This document shows, piece by piece, positions 11,499 through 22,524 of a stretch of 64,000 nt of DNA. The translations under genes and the position numbers were made by a program. Each line of letters starts with the position of its first letter. The stretch's first letter is position 1. Source of the stretch: Siphonodentalium dalli (taxonomy: Eukaryota; Mollusca; Scaphopoda; Gadilida; Siphonodentaliidae). The notes beneath the pieces are model-generated. The model was given only the letters and a program-made list of their open reading frames with translations. It had not been told where the DNA came from and searched no databases. The stretch lies in the NCBI GenBank assembly GCA_032622095.1, contig CP136066.1, positions 144,923,559 through 144,987,558 of the forward strand, read 5' to 3'.

Positions 11499-11703
11499 AT
11501 ATATATAGCGAGTTTCAAAATATGCACTACTTGCTCAGGTTTCATCTTGTTAAAACAACTGGTTTTCACATGTGAGAAAGCTAAGGTGTTAATCTATCTA
11601 ATAATATACTAAATACGCCCTGAGTGTGACTAGAAATCCCCCATATACGACGAAAATCGTAAAAGAGAGAGAAACGAATTACATTAGTATTTCGAAAATG
11701 TTT
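11499..11703 (+). repeat. Right 205-bp direct repeat flanking the LINE insertion
   Basis: Partner of 10056-10261. It begins directly after the (TA)n LINE tail and ends where the left copy meets the LINE 5' junction. Confidence 0.88.
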
Positions 11704-12287
11704 TTTTTCACAAACATGACATACAGTTTAGGTAAATGGAAGAATGAATTCCATAGATGGTTATCTCCCAAATGTCCCAAACGCATCTGGTTGGAAAGAA
11801 GAGTTGTATTTGTTTAATATATATACTCACCGACTTTATGAGGTGTGTCGTAAAAAAAATCATAACATTGTCCCGTTGTGTGAGTCTTCTCACCCACTGT
11901 GTGAATTCACGTATGACCAGTGTGGTCATCCTTTGTTCGCCTCGTGTGCTGTGTGAGATAACTGTACTCCATGCACAGCTTGTTTGAACTGGACAACAAT
12001 TCAATTTAAATTCGATTACTAGTAATTAATTAATATCATCACATGTGCAAGTAATCCAGCAGATCACTGGATATTTAGAGGATATCACTTGGTTGGTTTG
12101 ATATATTATGCCCGATATCAGCCCGTGGTAACCTCATATCGGCATGATGGGTAAGCTCGAAGGCTGATATGAGGTTGCATAGGGTTACATATCAGGCCTA
12201 ATACCCATGTATCATATTTATTAGTTAGATCGCCTTTTAGTGACAGACAACTCTTTCAAGTGAGTGACATCACAAACATCGATGTCA
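11704..12287. other. Unannotated sequence with an inverted repeat at 12108-12215
   Basis: No supported gene; the 98- and 76-codon frames overlap on opposite strands without features. GCCCGATATCAGCC, CCTCATATCGGC and GCTGATATGAGGTT form an imperfect palindrome near 12108-12170. Confidence 0.4.
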
Positions 12288-12672
12288 ACATTATTTAGCA
12301 GTGAAGTAGTTTTACAGCATGTCGTAAAACCACATTAATTGGACATGTGATGTCGTAAAATGATATTACTAGGATTGGTTTGTCGTAAAATGATATTACT
12401 CGGGTTAAGGGCAAATTGAAGCGATATTCACATTGGTCGATAACAGGCCGTTTTGGAAAAAAATGTCATATCTAATTAATAACTTATCTACACATTATTT
12501 AGCAGTGAAGTAGATTTAAGGATGTCGTAAAACCGTATTAATCGGAATTGTGATTTTGTAACATGATATTACTCGGATTGGTGATGTCGTAAAATGATAA
12601 TACTCGGTGTTTAAGGGCCAATTGAAGCGATATTTCCATAGTTAGATAATAGGCCGTTCTGGACAAAATGTC
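12288..12672 (+). repeat. Tandem duplication, about 205-bp unit
   Basis: CATTATTTAGCAGTGAAGTAG at 12288 recurs at 12493. ATGTCGTAAAATGAT, AATTGAAGCGATAT and AATAGGCCGTT follow in the same order in both. Confidence 0.75.
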
Positions 12673-12714
12673 ACATCTAATATAACAATAACATGATTTT
12701 TGAGGGCGTTATGT

Positions 12715-12990
12715 TTTATTAACGGCCCGACAGGAATGATTAACAGCCCAAAGGCCTATTAGCGGCCCGAGACGAAGTCGAGTGTCGCTAATAGGCCCGA
12801 TGGCTGTTAATCATTCCAGATGGCCGTTAATATAACAATAACATGATTTTTGAGGGCGTTATGGTTTATTAACGGCCCGGCTGGAATGATTAACAGCCCA
12901 AGGGCATATTAGCGGCCCGAGACGAAGTCGAGGGACGCTAATAGGCCCGAGGGCTGTTAATCATTCCAGAGGGCCGTTAATAAATCATAA
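12715..12990. repeat. Two tandem palindromes with a GAGACGAAGTCGAG centre
   Basis: Each unit of about 115 bp reads TTAACGGCC, GGAATGATTAACAGCCC and CTATTAGCGGCCCGA up to the centre, then the complement back out. Units lie at about 12718-12828 and 12866-12982. A third is at 16085-16197 inside the right flanking repeat. Confidence 0.88.
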
Positions 12991-13982
12991 TGCCCGATGA
13001 AATAATGTTATTACTATTATTACCACAGTTTTGGACATTTGACCCATTTGAGGATTTAGTGGAATAATGAAGTAGATTAAGACAGAAATATTTTCAAGAA
13101 CATTTAAATTTGATATCATTTGACTTGTCAGTTGACACGGACTGACGGAGTCTCGAAAATAGGACAGGGGAAAAACCAGACGAGTAACAACCAATGAGAG
13201 GTTGACAGCTAAAATTATCAATGCATACTTACGCTTGATACAATAATTCAATCATATGGCGTGAATTCCAATCATAAAACCACTATAGTGTCGAGGAAAT
13301 CGGATACATCTTCCGATTATTTTCTTGAAATAAACACGCCAGATCGGAAGTTGAGGGACGTAACTCTCGCGATAATAAACGAGATCTATAGTTTCCGGGC
13401 GGCGGGCCGATATTGAACTAGGCTTCTCATTATCGGCCCGCGGCCCGCTGTTTTGGTAACAATACGCTATTTGGAACGCCCCGAAAAACATTATCAATGG
13501 CCTAGAGAACGCCCTATAAAGTGGTAATAATAAACCATAATGCCCGATACGATCGTGTTATTACTATTATTACCACATCTTTGGACATCTGACCCAGTGG
13601 AATAATGAAGTAGATTAAGAGAGAGATATTTCCAAGAACATATAAATAAAAAAAAACCAGCATTGCAGACGAGTGACAAACGATGAGAGGTTGACAGATA
13701 AGTTATTTATGCATGTTTACACTTGAGACAATAATTCAACCATATATAGCGTGATTTCCAATCATAAATATTAAACCACTACAGTGTGCAGAAAATATGG
13801 TACATTTTCCCATTATTTTCTTTAAATAAACATGGTAAGTCTGAGTTTGAAGGGACGTAACTCGCGTGGTATTAAACGAGATCTAATTTCCGGTCAGTTG
13901 CCTGGGCGCGGGCCGATAATGAACAGAGCTTTTCATTATCGGCCCGCGGCCCGGTGTTTTGATAACAATACGCTATTTGGTA
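12818..13982 (+). repeat. Left 1165-bp direct repeat flanking a second LINE insertion
   Basis: Repeats at 16035-17199 at a constant offset of 3217 bp. One difference was noticed (AGGGCATATT versus AGGGCCTATT). It contains internal palindromes around GGCCGATA/TATCGGCC (13405-13445 and 13905-13955). The short minus-strand frames inside (12985-13679) are therefore present twice and are not genes. Confidence 0.92.
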
Positions 13983-15332
13983 TTTGGCCTTCGGATTGTC
14001 TCCACAAACTGCGCGTCGCCAACTCACGCTGATGATATGACGCTTTTTTCGCTCACAAATGTGGGCCTACAACGTCTTTGTGATATTTGCACGCTGTACA
14101 GCCGATTGTGGCGGTTTACATACAACGCACAGAAATGTAAAACCATTGTATTCAATGAAAAAGTGAAGAAACTACCTGTGCATCCAAGGAGATGGAAACT
14201 TGGTGACGGGTATGTTGACGAAACTGATCACATAACCCATCTTGGCATAACGTTGCATAGAAACGACTTCGCTCGTGAGTTTATCGACTGTATTGTCAAC
14301 AAAATAAGATCCACCTACTTCATGCTGAGCAACGCTGGCATGTATGCAGGTGGAATCACTCCTCAAAGTTGCGAAACTCTTTACAGATCCATAATTATTC
14401 CAAAGGGTTTATACGGATCTGAACTCTTGTGTGGTCTATCAGAAACCCATTGGTCAACTCTTGAGAAAATTCATCGCTTCTGCCTCAAGCATATCCAGGG
14501 ACTTCCTGTACGTGCTCGCACTGATATCGTTTTGGGGATGCTTGGCATCCATCCTATCAAGTCATTGATTGATGCCAGGAAACTCAATCTGTTTGGAAGC
14601 CTATGCCGTATGCCTCCTGGCAAAGCTTGCAAGGAGATTTTTGTCACAAGACTTCACATGTACTTCACGGGACAACTGATAAACCCAAATGCGTTCATCA
14701 GCGACATTAACAACACTCTTGTTGAATACAACCTATCCGAGCATATCCATCAGTATGCTCACTTCTGCTCATTTCCTCTGAAATCCGAATGGAAGCGCAT
14801 TACAAAAACTGCGATTAACGACAAATGCGAACAGAAATGGACAGAAAGAACAAATTGTGACACTTCATTTGCGCGTTTTCGAGAAATTCAACCAAACCCT
14901 ACTATGTGTCACTTGTGGAGAACATGTCGTAAATACCCTACGCATAAGATTGCATTTATCACAGTCGGTCAGCTCATCGCAGGAAGCGCATTCTCGCAAC
15001 ATAACACATGTACATTATGCTGTCAGTCACACTCTGATATTATCGAGCACGCACTTATCTCATGCAGTAGCCCACTTATGCATTCCCACAGAAACGAAAT
15101 GTGGTACCAGATGATTGATCGTTTCGGCATACCGTTATTCGTATGGGCCACGAGTCTCCGCAACAGCGACCTCTTATTGCTTCATCTCACACATCTTCCA
15201 CGTGATATATTCACATTTCTTCAGCAAGTTGAGAACACCTCAGAGTTTACGAGATTCATTGTTCTTCACACAAACGTAATTTGGAGGCGCTATGTCGAAC
15301 TCTCAGCCACTACGCATGACGGTTTGTGTTAA
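13983..15332 (+). pseudogene. LINE ORF2 fragment from the RT active site to C-terminus
   Basis: About 449 uninterrupted codons of LINE origin; codons before 13983 are target DNA. Order: SPTHADDMTLFS (the Y/F-ADD active-site box, here with His), thumb-region sequence, IIIPKGLYGSELL, HRFCLKHIQGLPVRARTD, and a CCHC knuckle (CTLCCQSHSDIIEHALISC). It aligns with residues from about 717 of the 1153-residue ORF2 at 41309. The endonuclease, the fingers and the first catalytic Asp are missing, so it is inactive. The intact frame indicates recent insertion. Target and LINE sequence are fused in frame at 13982/13983. Confidence 0.9.
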
Positions 15333-15439
15333 ACAACCTTTGATCTTTGAACGTTACGGGTGTTCACCCTAAGTCGCATTTAAATGTACCACCTTCTGTC
15401 CTGTCCATAAAATCCGAAGACGCGACAAAATAAATAAAC

Positions 15440-15560
15440 ATGAATAAATTAATATATATATATGCATATGTATGTGTATATGAGGGTGCGTGTGGGTGTG
15501 TATGTGTGTGTGTGAGGGTGTATACGTGCGTGTATATGTTTTCTTGTGTTAGCGTTTGCA
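15440..15560. repeat. TG/TA microsatellite in the LINE 3' UTR
   Basis: A run of TATATATATGCATATG passing into GTGTGTGTG. The 67-codon minus frame over it is low complexity. Confidence 0.7.
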
Positions 15561-16034
15561 CTGTCACAACATCATTCTACATATAATCTATTCCACTTAA
15601 TGGGTGCATACGTTTACAGGGGAGCTATTGTCGAGCGAGGGCATTGCGTTTGCTGACTCTTTGGTGAGAGAGATTCTCCTATGCGAATCCAACTCCAACT
15701 AGAGTTCCTTTTGTAATTGTATGCACCTGCTTATGGAGTGCTGTTGTGACAGTGCATCCTAACGTATGTATGTACGGTTGTGTGTGTGTGTCTGCGTAAT
15801 GTGTTAGATTGTATATGCGTACGGGTGTGGTCGAGAGGGTGTGTGTTGTCTGTTGATGTGATATGTAAGCTCGTGTTCATGTACATACAATTAGAATGCT
15901 ATTCTTTTCCTCGGTAGTTTGTTCTCTTGTCTGTCTTTTCATTACTTCTTGATTGCTAACTGTATTTATGTTTCATTCATGTACCCTATGTATTTTTTCA
16001 ATCTTCAATACTGGAGGCAATAAAAGATATATAT

Positions 16035-17199
16035 AGATGGCCGTTAATATAACAATAACATGATTTTTGAGGGCGTTATGGTTTATTAACGGCCCGGCTG
16101 GAATGATTAACAGCCCAAGGGCCTATTAGCGGCCCGAGACGAAGTCGAGGGACGCTAATAGGCCCGAGGGCTGTTAATCATTCCAGAGGGCCGTTAATAA
16201 ATCATAATGCCCGATGAAATAATGTTATTACTATTATTACCACAGTTTTGGACATTTGACCCATTTGAGGATTTAGTGGAATAATGAAGTAGATTAAGAC
16301 AGAAATATTTTCAAGAACATTTAAATTTGATATCATTTGACTTGTCAGTTGACACGGACTGACGGAGTCTCGAAAATAGGACAGGGGAAAAACCAGACGA
16401 GTAACAACCAATGAGAGGTTGACAGCTAAAATTATCAATGCATACTTACGCTTGATACAATAATTCAATCATATGGCGTGAATTCCAATCATAAAACCAC
16501 TATAGTGTCGAGGAAATCGGATACATCTTCCGATTATTTTCTTGAAATAAACACGCCAGATCGGAAGTTGAGGGACGTAACTCTCGCGATAATAAACGAG
16601 ATCTATAGTTTCCGGGCGGCGGGCCGATATTGAACTAGGCTTCTCATTATCGGCCCGCGGCCCGCTGTTTTGGTAACAATACGCTATTTGGAACGCCCCG
16701 AAAAACATTATCAATGGCCTAGAGAACGCCCTATAAAGTGGTAATAATAAACCATAATGCCCGATACGATCGTGTTATTACTATTATTACCACATCTTTG
16801 GACATCTGACCCAGTGGAATAATGAAGTAGATTAAGAGAGAGATATTTCCAAGAACATATAAATAAAAAAAAACCAGCATTGCAGACGAGTGACAAACGA
16901 TGAGAGGTTGACAGATAAGTTATTTATGCATGTTTACACTTGAGACAATAATTCAACCATATATAGCGTGATTTCCAATCATAAATATTAAACCACTACA
17001 GTGTGCAGAAAATATGGTACATTTTCCCATTATTTTCTTTAAATAAACATGGTAAGTCTGAGTTTGAAGGGACGTAACTCGCGTGGTATTAAACGAGATC
17101 TAATTTCCGGTCAGTTGCCTGGGCGCGGGCCGATAATGAACAGAGCTTTTCATTATCGGCCCGCGGCCCGGTGTTTTGATAACAATACGCTATTTGGTA
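16035..17199 (+). repeat. Right 1165-bp direct repeat flanking the second LINE insertion
   Basis: Partner of 12818-13982. It starts directly after the LINE (TA)n tail. Beyond 17199 the target continues with ACCCCGAAAAACG, which is absent at the left LINE junction, as expected for a target-site duplication. Confidence 0.92.
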
Positions 17200-17369
17200 C
17201 ACCCCGAAAAACGTTATCAATGGCCTAGAGAACGCCCCATAAAGTGGTAATAAATAATAATTCACCATAATGGGGTATATGAGAACGCACTGGAAATTAG
17301 TTACAGAAATAACTAATAATCGTATTAAAACCCGCCTAAATACCGATTTTTTAAAGTAACATGGATAGG

Positions 17370-17470
17370 GTATTTCGGAATTTTCTAAGTAAGATAAAAC
17401 ATTCGGTTGAATCGTATCGTCACACTCTCGATTCAATCTCGTGTTTTATCTTATACCACATGACTCCACA
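17370..17470. repeat. Hairpin around AAGATAAAACATTCGG
   Basis: AAGATAAAAC near 17390 and its complement GTTTTATCTT near 17440 bracket GATTCAA/TTGAATC inner arms. Confidence 0.6.
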
Positions 17471-17499
17471 TGCCCGTTGTTGGTCTATCTATACTAATA

Positions 17500-18032
17500 A
17501 AACTCAATTGTGTCGAACAATTTTAGCCTATTGTTGTTGTGAATTTCCAACTCATGTTGTGTTAGGTATCAAATTTCCAACTGTTGAACATGTTGACAAA
17601 ATGTTTTTTTGGGGGAGGGGCGAGACCCCCAACCCAGCCCCCTTGTCGCGACGTCCCTGTTGGTTGTACTTGAGATTTCCAGCTGATAAAACATTTTCAC
17701 AAGGGGTGAATCGACCCCTTGTCGTCACGTCCATGCGTATCGTAGATGGGTGTATTATCCGGTTTAAGGGTGTGAAAAACTGAAAATTTATGTTGGACAC
17801 ACAATACGAAGACCTTCCAGTCACGTTCCTTTACGTTATAACTTTCAATTAACTTTCATAGTACTCGAAAATTCGTGTGATTGGGAGATGAATGTAGTTA
17901 CAAAGAACACATACTATTTGTGATTTTTGTTTGTGATCGTAGGTTCATAGTATTAGCGGAATGATAAATTGTTATTTCTTACAAACAATTGTAGAATCTT
18001 GCAATGAAAACGCTTCATAGTATTGACCCCAG
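17500..18032 (+). repeat. Dispersed repeat, copy paired with 6170-6690
   Basis: Collinear with the 6170-6690 copy, from TATTGTTGTTGT through CAACCCAGCCCCCTTGTCGC to TTCATAGTATTGACCCCAG. Confidence 0.75.
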
Positions 18033-18039
18033 ATCGCCT

Positions 18040-18240
18040 TCTAGTCTTCGATGTTATATATATCTAACATGACTCCAGATCGCGTGACTATTCTTCGACG
18101 TAAAATCTCACGTTATTCCAGATCGCGTTATAGTAAAATAATAACCATACGTGACTATTATCCATGCATGTTATACGTGTATATCTCACGTGACTCCATA
18201 TCACATTCTACGGTCAACACTATAACACTTCTACACGTGC
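18040..18240 (+). repeat. Degenerate 60-70-bp repeat (CATGACTCCAGATCGCG)
   Basis: The phrase recurs about four times with divergence between 18040 and 18210. Confidence 0.5.
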
Positions 18241-18255
18241 ACTATATCAGGCAGT

Positions 18256-18515
18256 AATGGTAATGATGAAGATGATGATGATGATGATGATAAACAACGA
18301 TAAGATGATGATTATGATAATGTTGATGACGATGACGACGATGACGAAGGCGGTAGTGACGACGATTATTATGTATATGATGATGGCGATGATGATGATT
18401 ATGCCGATGATGATTATGATAATGGCGGTGATGATGATGATGATGATATTGGTGATGATGATGATGATGATGATATTGGTGATGATGATGATGATATTGG
18501 TGATGATGATGATGT
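18256..18515 (+). repeat. GAT trinucleotide microsatellite
   Basis: Interrupted (GAT)n/(GAC)n over about 260 bp. It creates a poly-Met frame on one strand and a poly-His frame on the other; neither is a gene. Confidence 0.95.
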
Positions 18516-19007
18516 TCTATATATATAGAACACTGATCGACTCGATCTACAAAACCATAAGAACACAATATCCGCGGTGCCGTGTACAACTATAGTATGT
18601 AACTGGAATTTTTGCTCGCCCGCCAAAAGTTGGAGATGGATAAAATATATATATTTAAAACATCGCAATCTAATATAGCGCTAGGTTTTGGTGGTAAATT
18701 CCAGACTCTTGGAACACGTTTATTTTCCTCCCAAGAAATAATATAGGATATATGTGTCAAATTAGACACAACTCTTTCAGGTATTATTGTATAAAATATA
18801 CGAGGTTTCACACCTGTACTCTTATTACGCCACCGTAGTGTGGTGTTTCTAGCTTTTGGTTTTTTGATATCGCATGGTCGATCGATAATTCACTGGGTGA
18901 TTGTACATTCGGCAAACCTCGTCAGATTCCGTCACCGTTTCATCGTACCGATAATTACGAGAGTACAACTAAGATTGGCACATGTGTTTACGTCACCGGT
19001 GTAATTG
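18516..19007. other. Unannotated
   Basis: No supported feature seen. The minus-strand frames of 73-115 codons overlap the microsatellite edge and lack protein features. Confidence 0.4.
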
Positions 19008-19830
19008 TGGGGACATGCTTCTATTATGAAGGTTTGCTATCCCGAAGGTCCGCTATTCCGAAGGTTCTCTATTCCGAAGGTTTTTGTTATTTTTAGGTTA
19101 ATTCTATATTTTAAAGTATTGAGACTAATTTGAGAGGGTTCATTTTCACAAAGATTCTTTATATGGAGTGTGCGCTCACATCCGAACTGATCATGCGCGC
19201 ACACCGATACAGATACAGGAGGAAATAACTTAACTTAGAACATTAAATGTGATTTTGTTTTGTTTTCGCTGGTTTTCTTGAGATTTTATGTCATTACGTG
19301 GGCCCATACCTTTGAATTCTTGGCATATACTATGAATGTTGTGGTATATATGGACCCTCCCGCATTGGGACATGACATAGGTTCAGTTGACTTAAGTGGT
19401 GTTCTGTGTGTGCTCCAATTTGGAGTTCAATATTTTAAGGGCCAAGTTTAGAATTTTATGGGTCCATACCTTTGAACTCTGGGCATATAATATGAATATT
19501 GGGGGGCATGTCTCTATTCCGAAGGTTCACTATCCCGAAGGTCCACTATTCCGAAATTTCTCTGAATGTTCGCTATTCCGAAGGTTCACCAATCCGAAGG
19601 TTCGTTATTCCGAAGGTTCTGTGTTCCAAAGATTTTTTTTATTTTAAGGTTAATTCTATATTCTAAAGTAACGAGAGGGTTCATTATCACGAAGATTCTT
19701 TTTATGAAGGAAATAACGTAAAACATTAAATGTGATTTTGTTTTGTTTTCGAGGGTTTTCTTGAGTTTAATGTCATTACGTATGACCTTATTTCTCATTA
19801 CATATTCACGCCAAGGAGCCCACACAATTG
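19008..19830 (+). repeat. Tandem duplication (about 490 bp) with CTATTCCGAAGGTT arrays
   Basis: Both halves carry ATTCCGAAGGTTC repeats (19025-19080 and 19505-19625), then GGTTAATTCTATATT, GAGAGGGTTCATT and ACATTAAATGTGATTTTG. Confidence 0.75.
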
Positions 19831-20027
19831 CTATGTTACGATGCGATTTATTGTGATTATGTGTGACCTAATATCTCAATAATCTGAGGCAAGAGTACGC
19901 CTGCTAAAGGCGAATTATAACAGTTGGGGGTATAACGCTCAATAAATACTGGAGGCTATAACAAACTGCGCAGTAGAATATCGCTGAATGGACGAGTATG
20001 AGATGAGCCTAAATGCAATTGTGACTT

Positions 20028-20180
20028 TGTTTAAAGGCCCACTTAATTTTCGAGTCATTAATTTTTTATAGTATATACGGTTTTAATAACAATTTATGCC
20101 ATAAAATTTGAATAAACTACTATAATTCATCACCATTTGAAAGGCAGAATACTTCTATCTCCTAGTTTGAAACACCTTCA
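20028..20180 (+). repeat. Dispersed repeat shared with 47775-48010
   Basis: AGGCCCACTTAATTTTCGA opens both copies. CTATCTCCTAGTTTGAA closes this one and CTATCTCGTAGTTTGAA the other. Confidence 0.65.
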
Positions 20181-20244
20181 AAATACCGCGTCGTATATCT
20201 AGCAATTAGCAACCAACATGTCCTCATCGGCTTTCCATAGAATT

Positions 20245-20760
20245 CAACGTAATTTGATACTTATGGGTATTTGTGTCCGGGAAGTGTTTTGAACGGGTCA
20301 AATCGTGACCCCGACCTGACCTTGACCATTAAAACTGTCAATGCAAGGTCAATTTGGGTAAAACGGACAAATTTCGGCGAAATTTGATACCTAGGGATAC
20401 TTTGGTCCGAGGAGAGTTTTGAACGGGTCAAATCGTGACCTTGGCCTGACCTTGACCTTCAATATGGCCAATCAAAGGTCAACTCGGATAAAACGGATAG
20501 ATTTCGACGAAATTTGATACCTATGGGTACTTTTGTCGGGGGGGGTGTGTTTTGGACGGGTCAAATCATGACTCTGACCTTACCTTGACCTTCAAAATTG
20601 TTAATTAAAGGTCAAGTTGGGTAAAACGGACGGATTTCGACGAAATTTGATACCTATGGGTAGTTTTCTACGGGTGGGGGTGTTTTGGACTGGACAAATC
20701 ATGACCCTGACCTGACCTTGACTTTCGAAATAGTCAATTGAAGGTCAAATCGCACCTTTC
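20245..20760 (+). repeat. Four tandem units of about 130 bp rich in TGACCTTGACC
   Basis: AAATTTGATACC(T/A) recurs near 20248, 20380, 20510 and 20642, with TGACCTTGACCTT and CAAAGGTCAA in each unit. These match nuclear-receptor half-sites (AGGTCA direct repeats, and TCAAGGTCA as bound by SF-1/ERR-type receptors). Confidence 0.8.
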
Positions 20761-21007
20761 ACCGGAAAGCAGATGGGAAACAGCCCGGGTGAAGTCGGGC
20801 CTATCAGCTTGTGTAATAAAGAAGACAGTTTGATGAAAGTAATGTATGCCACGAGAAACGGGAAAACTTGAAATATGGAAGTACGCAAATTTCCCGCATA
20901 AAATTTGAAAGCTAGTTTATAGAATAATTGTATTATTATTTATATTTATGGCTAATAATACGATCTTGGTGGCGTTACCATTTCTGACTATGGTTTTCTT
21001 GTTGTAG

Positions 21008-21045
21008 GTGACGAAGAGAAGAGAAAGTCATTTGGGATGTTTTAA
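21008..21045 (+). CDS. Putative terminal exon of the neuropeptide precursor
   Basis: Seen: acceptor GGTTTTCTTGTTGTAG followed by GT, then DEEKRKSFGMF and a TAA stop. The reading frame is phase 1, the same as the donor at 3422. Joining the two restores a Gly codon (G + GT), and the combined product continues KR-SG-DEE-KR-KSFGMF-stop. The final peptide KSFGMF resembles the KNFGHF repeats in the upstream exon (K-x-F-G-x-F), again directly after KR and an acidic spacer. Inference: this is the last coding exon of the same gene, 17.6 kb downstream, with the intron filled by two LINE insertions and many repeats. Only 12 codons long, it could be chance; the shared phase, motif and acidic-KR context argue otherwise. 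A polyadenylation-like ATTAAA follows at 21180-21185. Additional exons between the two are possible. Confidence 0.5.
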
Positions 21046-21179
21046 AGATAATCAATATACCAGCGGACAGTGGTGATATATCTATATATCACCTATTGCT
21101 GTCGACGACTGTCGGAACAGAACACTACCTGCTGCAATGTGAAATTACATAACTGCTAATGGTATTCACAGTTGTTATT

Positions 21180-21185
21180 ATTAAA
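21180..21185 (+). promoter_or_regulatory. Possible polyadenylation signal ATTAAA
   Basis: It lies 135 bp after the TAA of the putative terminal exon, within a plausible 3' UTR that contains a TGATATATC/GATATATCA hairpin. Confidence 0.35.
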
Positions 21186-21329
21186 GTTACTTGCATCACA
21201 CGTTTTATTGGTTAAAAATGACCGACATCACGTATTTATATATGATAATGCTATATATGTGGATCGGGTGCACGTGCATTTACTGGGCGGGTGGTATAGA
21301 CTATAGACGATGACCCTAATGTGTTCGTT

Positions 21330-21915
21330 GCCTCATGACGGTGTGCATATAAACACGATGGGAAATCACGTGGTTTCGAGGTTGTGAGCACCACGCATGC
21401 AAAATGGCCGAAGCGAGCGCAAACGCACACAAATTTAATATATGAGGAACTAACACAAAACATAAATTTTTTGACGAGCAGATATATGCTAGTTTATTTT
21501 TAAAGCATGTTGATACCGTATTTGTTCAGAAATACTCAGTAGTTTTCTATATCATTCTGACAAAAGTTAACAGTCGGACTTTCGTGGAATACACCAGTCC
21601 ATACATATAGGAGGATCCCTCGACTGACAACTTTGGTCAGAATGTTAGAACAAACAACTGTGAGTTTGGACACAAATGAGGTATCGGCTTGTTTGACAAA
21701 TAGTATAGCATATGCTCGTATCTACCAAATATTATATAATATGTCAGATCCCTTTTCTTCTTTTCTGGTCGTGTTTGGGATCGCTTCGGCCATTTTTAAT
21801 GCGTGATACTCATCAACCCGAAACCACGTGATTCCCTACCTTGATAAAGCATAAATATATACACCCGAAACCACGTGATTCCCCACCATGATAAAGCATA
21901 AATATATACACATTG
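21330..21915. repeat. Fold-back element with an inner palindrome
   Basis: AATCACGTGGTTTCGAGGTT and CAAAATGGCCGAAGCG (21360-21418) return inverted as CGCTTCGGCCATTTTT and CCGAAACCACGTGATTCCC (21780-21840). ACCCGAAACCACGTGATTCC with following bases is tandemly repeated (about 21818 and 21862). An inner palindrome sits around CATTCTGACAAAAGTT (21553) and AACTTTGGTCAGAATG (21630). Confidence 0.7.
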
Positions 21916-22008
21916 CATGGGCTGCGCTTTTAAGAATACCCGAATATACGAGAACATTTTTCGTTAACAGATCCGCGAACATCCGCCAATGTCCACCCAT
22001 GACATTAA

Positions 22009-22502
22009 AGGCACGTGCGGCCTTAATTGTCGAAAATATTCATGTTTGTTCCAAACACCGTAAACAGAAAAACATTAAAACGCATACAGTTCCGTTCATA
22101 TATACCATGACCATCGCATAAACAGCATGTTATCATAAAGATTTACTATATTTTACATAAGCAAGAGCCTGATTGTGTTACAGAAGACAGCACAATGCTG
22201 CTGGCTAATCACACACAAATGGCATAAACGCTCTTTATTCGTTCCATATCAGGAATTCACCCACAAAGAACGCTCTTTATGTTTACCATCATAATATAAA
22301 CAAACACCAGAAAAGTAACTTTTTATGCTGTTGTTTACATAACAATGGTCAAACATATGACCATAACAAACTGTTTATGCGATATTTCTTATTTGTATAC
22401 GGACAAAGTCTATCTACATTTTGATGTTCTTTCTGTTTGTGGCGGTTTTTGACGGGTGGATATATTTTCAAAGGATACCCACCGCCAAGGCCGCACGTGC
22501 CT
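22009..22502 (+). mobile_element. TTAA-flanked MITE, 494 bp (reference copy)
   Basis: Ends AGGCACGTGCGGCC and GGCCGCACGTGCCT, flanked by TTAA at 22005-22008 and 22503-22506. The whole body is one long imperfect palindrome. A TTAA target is typical of piggyBac and Kolobok transposases. It has no coding capacity. Relatives at 26297, 29946, 30182, 32288, 33719, 35894 and 54658. Confidence 0.9.
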
Positions 22503-22524
22503 TTAATGGTGAATGCTCTGCTAT

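Larger units (their letters stand above)
13983..16034 (+). mobile_element. 5'-truncated LINE copy between 1165-bp direct repeats
   Basis: About 2052 bp. It starts just before the reverse-transcriptase xADD motif, carries the whole ORF2 C-terminus, then a 3' UTR of about 700 bp with TG-rich microsatellite, and ends GCAATAAAAGATATATATA. Both sides abut the long direct repeats. Confidence 0.9.

Noticed and set aside
12985-13679. Three minus-strand ORFs also found at 16202-16896
   Set aside because: Repeated only because the whole 1165-bp flank is duplicated; no protein features.
18242-18595. Poly-His (minus) and poly-Met (plus) ORFs of about 115 codons
   Set aside because: Both are translations of a GAT microsatellite; no start context, domain or splice signal.
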